A stretch of 38,004 nt of DNA from the NCBI RefSeq assembly GCF_016461825.1, contig NZ_JAEMNU010000055.1, positions 1 to 38,004 on the forward strand, written 5' to 3'. Below, in pieces: positions 7,890 through 15,261 of the stretch (within the stretch, counting starts at the first letter, position 1; each line of letters starts with the position of its first letter). The notes beneath the pieces are model-generated. The model was not told the origin of the DNA and did no database searches. It saw only the letters and a program-made list of their open reading frames with translations. Both the position numbers and the translations under genes were made by a program. The DNA is from Rugamonas violacea. GTDB lineage: Bacteria > Pseudomonadota > Gammaproteobacteria > Burkholderiales > Burkholderiaceae_D.

Positions 7890-9078
7890 TAACGACCACG
7901 ACCACGACCGCGACGGCCGCCGCGCCACGCCGCTGGTGCTGCACCTGGTGCACCGCCTCGAGGCCGGCGGCGCCGACAACGGCCTGCTCCATCTGATCAA
8001 GCACATGCCGCCCGAGCGCTACCGCCACGCCATCGTCTGCATGAAGGACCCGGGCACGCTGCCCGAGGCGCTGCGCCGGCCCGGCGTCGAGGTCATCAGC
8101 CTGCACAAGCGCGAGGGCAAGGACTGGGGCCACTACCTGCGCCTGTTCCACGTCCTGCGCCGGCTGCGCCCCGACCTGATCCACACCCGCAACCTGGCCG
8201 GCATCGAGGGCCAGTTGCTCGCCGCCGCCGCCGGCATCCGCCTGCGCGTGCACGGCGAACACGCCGGCACGGCGCCCGAACCGCGCGCCCGGGCCCGCCG
8301 CTACCGCCTGCTGCGCCGCCTGCTGCGCCCCTTCGTCGGCCAATTCATCGCCGTCAGCCGCGAGCTCGAGCGCTGGCTGGTCGACAGCATCGGCGCCCGG
8401 CCGGCGCGGGTCAGCCACATCGGCGACGGCGTCGACAGCCTGCGTTTCCACCCCCGCCTCGGCCCGGCGGCGGCGGTCGGCCCGCCCGGCTTCCTGTGTG
8501 AGGGCGCCTTCGTCGTCGGCGCCGTCGGCGGCCTGGTCGAGACGCGCGATTGCGCCACCCTGGTGCGCGCCTTCCTGCTGCTGTTGGCCGAGGAGGAATC
8601 GCCGCGCGCCCGCCTGCGCCTGCTGATCGTCGGCGACGGCCCCTGCCGCGCCGCCTGCGTCGAACTGCTCGAACTGGCCGGCGTGGCCCAGCTGGCCTGG
8701 CTGCCCGGCGCGCGCGACGACGTCGCCCAACTGATGCGGGCGATGGACCTGTTCGTCCAGCCGGCGCTGGTCGAGGGCGGCCGCGACAGCATCCTCGAGG
8801 CGATGGCCAGCGGCCTGCCGGTGGTGGCGACGGCGGTCGGCGGCAACGCCGAACTGGTGCAGCCGGGCCGCACCGGCACCCTGGTGCCGCCGCGCGCGCC
8901 GCAACTGCTGGCCGACGCCATCGCCGACTACTACCGCAACCCCGGCCTGACCCAGCGCCATGGCGGCCGCGCCCGCCGCCTGGTGCTGGCCGAGCACAGC
9001 CTGCTGGCCATGGCCGGCGCCTACCTCGCCGTCTACGACGCGCTGACGGCCCGGCCCGGCGCCGGCCGCCGGCCTTGA
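7876..9078 (+). CDS. TIGR03088-type XrtA-locus glycosyltransferase (GT4)
   Basis: A 400-residue cytoplasmic GT-B glycosyltransferase. It begins with the domain entry PLVLHLVHRLEAGGADNGLL, continues with HTRNLAGIEGQ and HGEHAG typical of the TIGR03088 exosortase-linked family, and carries the donor-site EX7E motif (EGGRDSILEAMASG). It should add one sugar of the repeat unit from a nucleotide sugar. It overlaps the end of xrtA by 14 nt, indicating a shared transcript and coupling. The donor and linkage cannot be read from sequence. Confidence 0.88.
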   Translation: MPPDNNDHDHDRDGRRATPLVLHLVHRLEAGGADNGLLHLIKHMPPERYRHAIVCMKDPGTLPEALRRPGVEVISLHKREGKDWGHYLRLFHVLRRLRPDLIHTRNLAGIEGQLLAAAAGIRLRVHGEHAGTAPEPRARARRYRLLRRLLRPFVGQFIAVSRELERWLVDSIGARPARVSHIGDGVDSLRFHPRLGPAAAVGPPGFLCEGAFVVGAVGGLVETRDCATLVRAFLLLLAEEESPRARLRLLIVGDGPCRAACVELLELAGVAQLAWLPGARDDVAQLMRAMDLFVQPALVEGGRDSILEAMASGLPVVATAVGGNAELVQPGRTGTLVPPRAPQLLADAIADYYRNPGLTQRHGGRARRLVLAEHSLLAMAGAYLAVYDALTARPGAGRRP

Positions 9079-9202
9079 CGGGGCCATCATGTGCGCCAGC
9101 GCCGCCTCAGCCGCCTCAGCCGCCCCGTGCCACCGCGCCGCCACGCGGCGGCCCCCCGCACGCCGGCGCTATGCCCCGCCCTGCCGGCCGGCCACAGCGA
9201 TG

Positions 9203-9233
9203 CCGCGCGGCCGGCCAGCGGCCGGCCGCGCGG
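9203..9233. repeat. Perfect 14-bp inverted repeat (GC-only hairpin) upstream of the deacetylase-like gene
   Basis: Arms CCGCGCGGCCGGCC (9203-9216) and GGCCGGCCGCGCGG (9220-9233) flank a 3-nt loop, ending 19 nt before the ATG at 9253 and just before its GGGAG ribosome-binding region. It lies in a 174-nt gap between otherwise tightly packed genes. As RNA it would be an extremely stable hairpin able to stop upstream transcripts or shape initiation at 9253. Confidence 0.6.
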
Positions 9234-9252
9234 TCGGCGGCGGGAGCGCGCC

Positions 9253-10251
9253 ATGAGCGCCGGACACGTGCTGCAAGTCTTTCTCACCGTCGACACCGAG
9301 CTGTGGCCGACCGTGCCCGGCTGGCCCGCGCACGCGCTGCCGGCCGACAAGGCCGACTTCGCCGATGAGATGGCCGCCGACGTGCACGGCCGCACCAGCG
9401 CCGGCGCCTTCGGGCTGCCCTTCCAGATCGACTGCCTGAACCGCCACGGCCTGCGCGCCACCTATTTCGTCGAGGCCCTGTTCGCCGCCCGCGCCGGCCC
9501 GGAACCGCTGGCGCAGATCGCCGCCCTGGTGCAGTCCGGCGGCCACGAGGTGCAGCTGCACCTGCACACCGAGTGGCTCGGCGAGCTGGACGATCCTGAG
9601 CTGCCGCCCGACTACTGCCAGTACCTGAGCGAGCTGCCGCTGGAGCAGCAGACCATGCTCATCCGCAAGGGCCTGGCCAACCTGGCGGCGGCCGGCGTGC
9701 CACGAATACAGGCCTTCCGCGCCGGCAGCTACGGCGGCAACCTCGACACGCTGCGCGCGCTGGCCCTCAACGGCATCGCCGTCGACAGCAGCTACAACGC
9801 CGCCTTCGTCAACGGCGACTGGGGCGGCCGCCAGCTGAGCCAGCCGCAGGCCATCGACGGCGTCTGGGAGTTCCCCATCGCCTCCTTCGGCGACTACCCC
9901 GGCCACGCCCGCCACGCCCAGCTGTGCGCCTGCTCCTTCGGCGAGATGCGCGACGCGCTGGAGGGCGCCTGGCAGGCCGGCTGGTACGCCTTCGTCATCG
10001 TCCTGCACAGCTTCGAGCTGGTCAAAAAGCGCGGCGCCGGCCGCGCGCCGACGCCACACCGCCTGAACATCCGCCGCTTCGAACAATTGTGCGCCTTCCT
10101 CGGCGAGCACCAGGAACGCTTCCGCACCAGCCTGTTCTCCGAGCTGCCGCTGCAGGCCATGCCGGACCTGCCGCCGCAGACGCCGGTGCACGCCATGTGG
10201 TTCAACTCGCTGCGCCGGGTCGCCGAGCAAGCCTGGAGCCGCTTTCGCTGA
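9253..10251 (+). CDS. Polysaccharide-deacetylase-like protein
   Basis: A 332-residue protein resembling the NodB/carbohydrate esterase 4 fold. The first motif is present as FLTVDTELW and the metal-binding histidines probably as QLHLHTEW; later segments FRAGSYGG, VDSSYNA and VLHSFEL match the order of NodB motifs. It lacks a signal peptide, so a cytoplasmic or membrane-surface role on an intermediate is possible. It is not the usual exosortase-A deacetylase (which begins SVDVEDYF-like), so specificity may differ. GGGAG precedes the ATG at 9253. It is followed 18 nt later by a methyltransferase gene. The fold call is fairly sure; the substrate is unknown. Confidence 0.75.
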   Translation: MSAGHVLQVFLTVDTELWPTVPGWPAHALPADKADFADEMAADVHGRTSAGAFGLPFQIDCLNRHGLRATYFVEALFAARAGPEPLAQIAALVQSGGHEVQLHLHTEWLGELDDPELPPDYCQYLSELPLEQQTMLIRKGLANLAAAGVPRIQAFRAGSYGGNLDTLRALALNGIAVDSSYNAAFVNGDWGGRQLSQPQAIDGVWEFPIASFGDYPGHARHAQLCACSFGEMRDALEGAWQAGWYAFVIVLHSFELVKKRGAGRAPTPHRLNIRRFEQLCAFLGEHQERFRTSLFSELPLQAMPDLPPQTPVHAMWFNSLRRVAEQAWSRFR

Positions 10252-10269
10252 GACCAAAAAGGAGTCGCC

Positions 10270-11019
10270 ATGCCGTCCTACGCCCCGTCCCTGTTGAGCA
10301 CCGCCATTTTCCTGCTGTGCCTGTACGCGCTGCACAAGCTGCGCCACGTCCACTTGCTGCTGTACGAATCGCGCGACCAGTCGCGCCAGGACACGGCCGC
10401 GCTGTTCCGCCAGATCGAGGCGCTGCAGGCGCTCTACATCGACCTCGACCTGCGCCACAGCCTGCCCGGCACGCGCGGCTGGGCCGCCTCGCCCGACTTC
10501 CTGCTCGAGCTGGCGCGCCACGCCCTGGCCGAGCGGCCGGCCGTCGTCGTCGAGTGCAGCAGCGGCACCTCGACGCTGGTGCTGGCGCGCTGCATGCAGC
10601 TCAACGGCGCCGGCAAGGTCTACAGCCTGGAGCACGAACCGCGCTACGCCGAACAAACCCGGCAGCAACTGCGCCGCCACGGCCTGGCCGACTGGGCCGA
10701 AGTGATCGACGCCGAACTGCTGCCGCAGGCCATCGATGGACAGAACTGGCCCTGGTACGCCACCACCGGCCTGCCGGCCGGGCTGGCCATCGCCCTGCTG
10801 GTGATCGACGGGCCGCCCCAGGCCACCGGCGCGCTGGCCCGCTATCCGGCAGGACCGGCGCTGTTCCCCCGTCTGGCGCCGCGCGCCAGCGTCTTCCTCG
10901 ACGATGCCGGCCGCGCCGACGAGCAGGCGATCCTGCGCCGCTGGCGCGTCGAATTCCCCGAGCTGCAGCAAAGCAGCCGGCCCTGCGAGAAGGGCTGCGC
11001 GGTGCTAAGCCGGGATTGA
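10270..11019 (+). CDS. Membrane-anchored class I SAM-dependent methyltransferase
   Basis: A 249-residue protein with one N-terminal membrane segment (about residues 8-22), a short coiled region, and a Rossmann methyltransferase domain: motif I is VVVECSSGTSTLVLA, followed by VYSLEHEPRYAEQT and ALLVIDGPP. A strong ribosome-binding site (AAAAAGGAG) precedes the ATG. By context it could methylate a sugar or lipid-linked intermediate at the inner membrane. It is the last gene of the plus-strand run; its stop codon lies inside the first unit of an 11-bp tandem repeat. Confidence 0.8.
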   Translation: MPSYAPSLLSTAIFLLCLYALHKLRHVHLLLYESRDQSRQDTAALFRQIEALQALYIDLDLRHSLPGTRGWAASPDFLLELARHALAERPAVVVECSSGTSTLVLARCMQLNGAGKVYSLEHEPRYAEQTRQQLRRHGLADWAEVIDAELLPQAIDGQNWPWYATTGLPAGLAIALLVIDGPPQATGALARYPAGPALFPRLAPRASVFLDDAGRADEQAILRRWRVEFPELQQSSRPCEKGCAVLSRD

Positions 11020-11080
11020 GCGGACATTGAATGGAAATTAAGCGGAATTTGAGCGGAAATTGAACGGAAATTGAGCGGAA
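11015..11080. repeat. Six-copy 11-bp tandem repeat (ATTGAGCGGAA) between convergent genes
   Basis: Six consecutive 11-nt units of consensus ATTGAGCGGAA, each differing by at most two or three bases, start at the stop codon of the methyltransferase gene (unit 1 contains its TGA). The array is AT-rich relative to its surroundings and its period is close to one helical turn of DNA. It sits in the gap between converging transcripts, with the next gene ending at 11162. Confidence 0.9.
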
Positions 11081-11161
11081 ATCGCGGGCGGCAAAGCGGT
11101 CGGGCGTGTGGCGGCAACGGCAACCGTGGCGGCGCCGCGCTCAGCCCTCAGCGTTGAACCC

Positions 11162-12367
11162 TCAGCGCTCGACGCCGCCCTGCTCGGCCGCCACGGCCCT
11201 GGCCAGCGCCGTCTCGACCATATGCTCGCGGTGGTAACGCTCACGGCCCTCGTGCAGCAAGGCTAGATGTCCATCCATCGCCGCCGGCAACAGCTCAACG
11301 CCGAAATCGTCCGGCGGTGCCGCCTCGGTCGCGCCGAAGATGCGGCCCAGTATCATGCGGCCGACGTTGCTGCGGTAGTGCGAGGTCTCCCAGTAATGTT
11401 CCATCTTGTTGCGCTGGCTCACCTGCGGCACCGTCTCGGTGGTGATGCTGTTGTAGCCGGAGAAGTCGTAGACCCGCACATCGCAGCCGCGCCCCCGCTG
11501 ACGCTGCGCCAGCGCCGCCAAGCCGCGCTGCCAAGCCTCCAGCGGCGCCCATTTGCCGGCCCAGTAGAGTGCATCAAGCATCATCGCGTGGGTCGGATTG
11601 ATGTACAGGCGCACCTTGGCGCCGTCGCCGCACAGCGCATCGACGCTGGCCTCGAAGGCGCTGAAGGCCTCGGCGGTGGGGCCGGGGCCACGGATGTACT
11701 CGCGTGTGCGCGGCAGGATCGCCGCCTCGGTGCCGCTCCAGCCGCCGATGCGCAGGTCGACGCAGGCGTCGTCGCGCTGGCCGTGGAACGCCAGGCTGGA
11801 ATGGCAAACCGCGCCGAAGGCGCCGCGCAGCAGGCGGATCGAGTCCTGCGTCATGTCGATCGCCAGCGCCCGGCGCAGATTGAGCAGGCCGCGCCGCCAC
11901 AGGTAATGGGGCCCGCCGGCGATCAACTCGCGGTCCAGGTCGTTGTTGCCCTGAGCCATGGAAAACGAGGGCGGATCGATGCCCCACACCACCACGTCGA
12001 GCCGGCTGACCCGCCTGGCGTGCTGCGCCAGGGCGATGGCGTCGCCGATCGAGGCGCCCGACAGCGCGCTGTTGAACACGTCCTTGCCGGCGAACATGGC
12101 GACCCGGGTCGGCAAGCCCATCTCGGTGCGCGAATTACCCAGGTAGACGACGGCCGGCTTGAACTTGGCCACCGCGTAAGTCTTGCCCCAAGCGCTGAGT
12201 TTTTCGCGCGTGGGACGCAGGCGCTGCACCTGCGGCGTGTCCCACTGGTGGGTCAGATAGGGATCGACGACGTAGTTGAGCGCCATCACCGCGCCGACCA
12301 CCAGCGCGCTGCCAGCACAGAAGATGGTCACATAGGTGCGCCATTGGGGTTGGTCGGGAGCGTGCAT
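11162..12367 (-). CDS. Membrane-anchored SGNH-like partner of the MBOAT acyltransferase
   Basis: A 401-residue protein with a single N-terminal membrane anchor (about residues 11-32; TIFCAGSALVVGAVMALNYV) and a periplasmic SGNH-like domain. The first block is YLGNSRTEMGL with the candidate nucleophile Ser, the second is NSALSGASIGDA, and the C-terminal Asp/His-type block is HYWETSHYRSNVG. It resembles AlgJ/AlgX-type helper proteins that work with MBOAT enzymes to O-acylate exported polysaccharide. The ATG lies 2 nt after the MBOAT stop with no clear ribosome-binding site, suggesting reinitiation. Family assignment is by motif and context. Confidence 0.72.
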   Translation of the reverse strand: MHAPDQPQWRTYVTIFCAGSALVVGAVMALNYVVDPYLTHQWDTPQVQRLRPTREKLSAWGKTYAVAKFKPAVVYLGNSRTEMGLPTRVAMFAGKDVFNSALSGASIGDAIALAQHARRVSRLDVVVWGIDPPSFSMAQGNNDLDRELIAGGPHYLWRRGLLNLRRALAIDMTQDSIRLLRGAFGAVCHSSLAFHGQRDDACVDLRIGGWSGTEAAILPRTREYIRGPGPTAEAFSAFEASVDALCGDGAKVRLYINPTHAMMLDALYWAGKWAPLEAWQRGLAALAQRQRGRGCDVRVYDFSGYNSITTETVPQVSQRNKMEHYWETSHYRSNVGRMILGRIFGATEAAPPDDFGVELLPAAMDGHLALLHEGRERYHREHMVETALARAVAAEQGGVER

Positions 12368-12369
12368 GG

Positions 12370-13893
12370 CTAGAATTGGAAGTAGAGGAACTCGGTGACC
12401 TTGTTCATGCTGAACAGGCAGTAGACGAACAGCGCCGTCATGCCCAGGCTCCACACCGCGCCGGGCTGCCAGGCAATGGCTGGCCAGCGGACGCGGTGAA
12501 ATATTCTTTCAATTGCGGGCTCATATTGAAAGAATATTTCTTGGGTATTTGGCGCCAGAAAGGCCAGCAGCGCCGCAAACGCCAAGGTCGGCACGCCCAG
12601 CGCGCCGAAATCGATCCAGCGGATGCCGTCGAAGGCCGGCTGCAGGCCCAGGTGGGCGAGGACCGGCGCCAAGCCGGCCAAGCCATGCGGCAGGCCGACG
12701 CCGTTGCCGCCGACCAAGGCCGCCAGGATGTTGCCGGCGGTGTGCAGGTCGGGCGCGCGGAACACCACCCAGGCCAGCATCACCGCCAGGAAGGTCAGCG
12801 CGCCGCCGCGCCAGTTGGCCGGCCGCGCCCCGGCCAGCCTGCGCCAGCCTTGGTGCAGCACCAGATAGACGCCGTGCATGCCGCCCCAGACGACGAAAGT
12901 CCAGCCGGCGCCGTGCCACAAGCCGCCGAGCAGCATGGTCAGCATCAGGTTGCGGCAACGCCGCTTCGCGCCGCCGCGATTGCCGCCCAGCGGGATGTAA
13001 AGGTAGTCGCGCAGGAAACGCGACAGTGTCATGTGCCAGCGCCGCCAGAACTCGCCGATATCGGCCGACTGGTAGGGCGAGTTGAAGTTCAGCGGCAACT
13101 TGACACCGAACAGGCGCGACAGGCCGATCGCCATGTCGGAGTAACCGGAGAAGTCGAAATACAGCTGGAAGGTGTAGGCCAGCGCGCCTATCCAGGCCTC
13201 CAGCAGCGCCGGCTGGGCGCCGCTGGCGAACACCGGCCCGACCAGCGGCGACAGCTGGTCGGCGAGCAGGATCTTCTTGGCCAGGCCGATGACGAAAATC
13301 GACAGGCCGACGGCGAAATGGCTGGCCTGCGGCCGCACCAGGGCCGGGTCGGCGAACTGCGGCATCATCTCCTTGTGGTGCAGCACCGGTCCGGCGATCA
13401 GGTGGGGGAAGTAGCTGACAAACAGGACGTAGTGAATGAAGCGGTACTCGCGCACTTGGCCGTGGTAACAGTCGACCAGGAAAGCGATCTGCGTGAAGGT
13501 GAAAAACGAGATGCCGATCGGCAGCACGATGTTCCAATCGCGCCAGTCGGCGCCCAGCGCCTGCGCCGAGTCGATGAAGAAGTTGGCGTATTTGTAGTAG
13601 GCCAACAGCAGCAGATTGGCCGCCACGGCAAGCACCAGCCGGCGCTTGCGGCCCGCCCCGGGCGCGGCGCCGATGGCGCGCGCGGCGGCGAAGTTGCAGA
13701 TGATCGAGCCCAGCAGCAAAGGCAGGTAGCGCCAGTCCCAAAATCCGTAGAAGAACAGCGAGGCCAGCGCCAGCCAGGCGGCCGGCCAGCGCCCGCCCAG
13801 CCCACCCAGCCGGCCCAGCCGGCCCAGCAGAAAATATCCGGCCAGCACGGCGGGCAGGTAGAGCAGCAGGAAACTGAAGGAGTTAAACAGCAC
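12370..13893 (-). CDS. MBOAT-family O-acyltransferase (AlgI/DltB-like)
   Basis: A 507-residue polytopic membrane protein that should move acyl groups across the inner membrane onto polysaccharide. It starts at a GTG (13893) giving LFNSFSFLLLYLP, the usual family start, with GGAGG about 10 nt upstream; the GTG overlaps the end of the preceding glycosyltransferase by 11 nt. Conserved blocks are FDFSGYSDMAIGLSRLFG, FWRRWHMTLSRFLRDYLYIP and the catalytic-His region GGLWHGAGWTFVVWGGMHG. The 3' part carries a perfect AT-rich 16-bp inverted repeat at 12498-12540 with a run of codons rare elsewhere here. The membrane-embedded catalytic residues are intact. Confidence 0.92.
   Translation of the reverse strand: MLFNSFSFLLLYLPAVLAGYFLLGRLGRLGGLGGRWPAAWLALASLFFYGFWDWRYLPLLLGSIICNFAAARAIGAAPGAGRKRRLVLAVAANLLLLAYYKYANFFIDSAQALGADWRDWNIVLPIGISFFTFTQIAFLVDCYHGQVREYRFIHYVLFVSYFPHLIAGPVLHHKEMMPQFADPALVRPQASHFAVGLSIFVIGLAKKILLADQLSPLVGPVFASGAQPALLEAWIGALAYTFQLYFDFSGYSDMAIGLSRLFGVKLPLNFNSPYQSADIGEFWRRWHMTLSRFLRDYLYIPLGGNRGGAKRRCRNLMLTMLLGGLWHGAGWTFVVWGGMHGVYLVLHQGWRRLAGARPANWRGGALTFLAVMLAWVVFRAPDLHTAGNILAALVGGNGVGLPHGLAGLAPVLAHLGLQPAFDGIRWIDFGALGVPTLAFAALLAFLAPNTQEIFFQYEPAIERIFHRVRWPAIAWQPGAVWSLGMTALFVYCLFSMNKVTEFLYFQF
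12498..12540. repeat. Perfect 16-bp AT-rich inverted repeat inside the MBOAT gene
   Basis: Arms GAAATATTCTTTCAAT (12498-12513) and ATTGAAAGAATATTTC (12525-12540) flank the 11-nt spacer TGCGGGCTCAT. It is embedded in coding sequence for the protein segment PNTQEIFFQYEPAIERIFH. Codons ATA (twice), AGA, TTT (twice), ATT, TAT, AAT and CAA cluster here, in contrast to the GC-ending codons on both sides. The reading frame is continuous. Confidence 0.93.
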
Positions 13894-14956
13894 AATCGAC
13901 GCCCTCCGGCAGTTCGAGCAGCTCGACATAGCAGCGCGCAATCGCCGCCGCCACCCTGGGCCAGCTGTATTCGGCCACCAGGGCGCGCACGGCGGCGCGC
14001 TCGGGCGGCGCGTCGACCAGCGCGCAGACCGCGCGGCGTTGGCCGGCGCCGTCGTTCCAGCCGATCTGGCGCAGCGCGAAACCGCCGCCGGGCAGCTCGA
14101 GCGCGCTTTGGTCGGTCATCACCACCGGCGTGCCGCTGGCCAGCGCCTCGAGCACGGTCAACGGCAGCACCTCGCCCTGGCTGGGCAGCGCCAGCACCGA
14201 GGCGGCGGCGTAGGCGCTGGCCAGCAAGGGATCGTCGTGCCCGATCTGGCCCAGCCAGCGCACCCCGGGCGTGTACAGCAGCGATTGCAGATAGCCCTGG
14301 TCGGCGCGCTGGGCGCTGCCGATCAGCACCACCGGCAGGCCGGCGCCGGCCAGCGCGCGCGCCAGGCCGAGCTGGTTCTTGTACGGCGAGATGGCGCCGA
14401 CCATCAGCACGAAGGGGCCGTCCAGCCCGCTGTGACGGCGGAACAGGGCGCCGTCGGCGTGGAAGAAATGCGGGCTGATACCATTGGGCAGCACGCGGAT
14501 CTTCGCCTCGTCGATCAGGAAGCCGCTGCGGATGGCGTCGCGCTCGGGGCCGCCCAACGCGATCACCAGCCGCGCCAGCTGCAGCGCCCGCTTGGTCTGG
14601 GCGTAGCTGGTCTGCACGTTCCAGTCGGTCAGGCGGCCGGCCAGGCGGTCGGCCAGGCGGGCGCGCCAGCCGGCGGCGCGGCTCCAGGCCGGCGACAGCA
14701 GCGGCGACAACACCACCGGCACGCCGGCCTCGCTGGCCGATTCGACGATGCGGTGGTTGCCGTTGATGGCGGAAAAGACATGGATCAGGTCGTAGCTGGC
14801 GAGCCGGCTGCGGTTGGGGTCGACCAGCTCGACCTCCATGCGCGGCAACTCGTCGTCGCGCACACGGTTGAGCGCGCCGATGGTTTCGCGCACCTGGATC
14901 TGCAGGCCGCCCTCGCGCTGGAACAGCATCGGATACGACAATATGCCGATACGCAT
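13883..14956 (-). CDS. Glycosyltransferase family 4 protein
   Basis: A 357-residue GT-B glycosyltransferase. It begins MRIGILSYPMLFQREGGLQIQV, has the linker-region VLPNGISPHFF, the start of the second Rossmann fold FVLMVGAISPYKN, and the donor-site EX7E motif (EVLPLTVLEALASGTPVV). The ATG at 14956 follows GGAGGG; a GTG one codon upstream at 14959 is a less likely start. Its stop overlaps the MBOAT start, so the three genes 14956-11162 form one unit. The sugar and linkage are not deducible. Confidence 0.88.
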   Translation of the reverse strand: MRIGILSYPMLFQREGGLQIQVRETIGALNRVRDDELPRMEVELVDPNRSRLASYDLIHVFSAINGNHRIVESASEAGVPVVLSPLLSPAWSRAAGWRARLADRLAGRLTDWNVQTSYAQTKRALQLARLVIALGGPERDAIRSGFLIDEAKIRVLPNGISPHFFHADGALFRRHSGLDGPFVLMVGAISPYKNQLGLARALAGAGLPVVLIGSAQRADQGYLQSLLYTPGVRWLGQIGHDDPLLASAYAAASVLALPSQGEVLPLTVLEALASGTPVVMTDQSALELPGGGFALRQIGWNDGAGQRRAVCALVDAPPERAAVRALVAEYSWPRVAAAIARCYVELLELPEGVDCAV

Positions 14957-15261
14957 CACCGCCCTCCCTCACTTGACCAGCAGCGCCAAGACACAGCGCC
15001 GCGCCGGCGCGAATTCGGCCGCCGGCGGATGGCGCAACAGGCCGACGGCAAGCAACCACAACAGCGACGCCGACAAACAAGTGGCGGGCCATGCTGAACA
15101 TGCTATAGAACGCCGACGAAAAACACCTGCGCCGTATCAAAGGCGCCGCCGCCCGCGATTGCGGCCCGTATAACAGGTCCGGCAAACACCTCGGCCATCA
15201 CGCCGGGCAAGCCGAAGCACGCCTACCGCGTCGAGCGCCGCGGCGCGCTCGTCGCGCCGCG
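14957..15261. other. 305-nt gap between two minus-strand glycosyltransferase genes
   Basis: No convincing gene. It probably holds the end of the GT2-GT4 transcript and a promoter for the 14956 operon: a minus-strand TATAGC (15107-15102) could be a -10, with a TTGAT half-site at 15140-15136 upstream. A GC-rich partial inverted repeat near 15233-15252 could be a terminator. CATGCT is directly repeated around 15091-15104. All are weak. Confidence 0.3.

Noticed and set aside
9089..9256. 55-codon ORF overlapping the deacetylase start (ATGA)
   Set aside because: Weak ribosome-binding site, Ala/Arg/Pro composition expected from GC-rich non-coding DNA, and the stop comes free with any gene starting ATGA.
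13796..13832. Tandem 9-bp CCGGCCCAG-like units in the MBOAT gene
   Set aside because: Encodes a plausible Leu-Gly-Arg loop and only about two clean copies; ordinary codon-level repetition.
15126..15141. Additional TTGA-N6-TCAA box before the GT4 operon
   Set aside because: Only the TTGAT half is present and spacing to TATAGC is 18-19 nt rather than 20-22.
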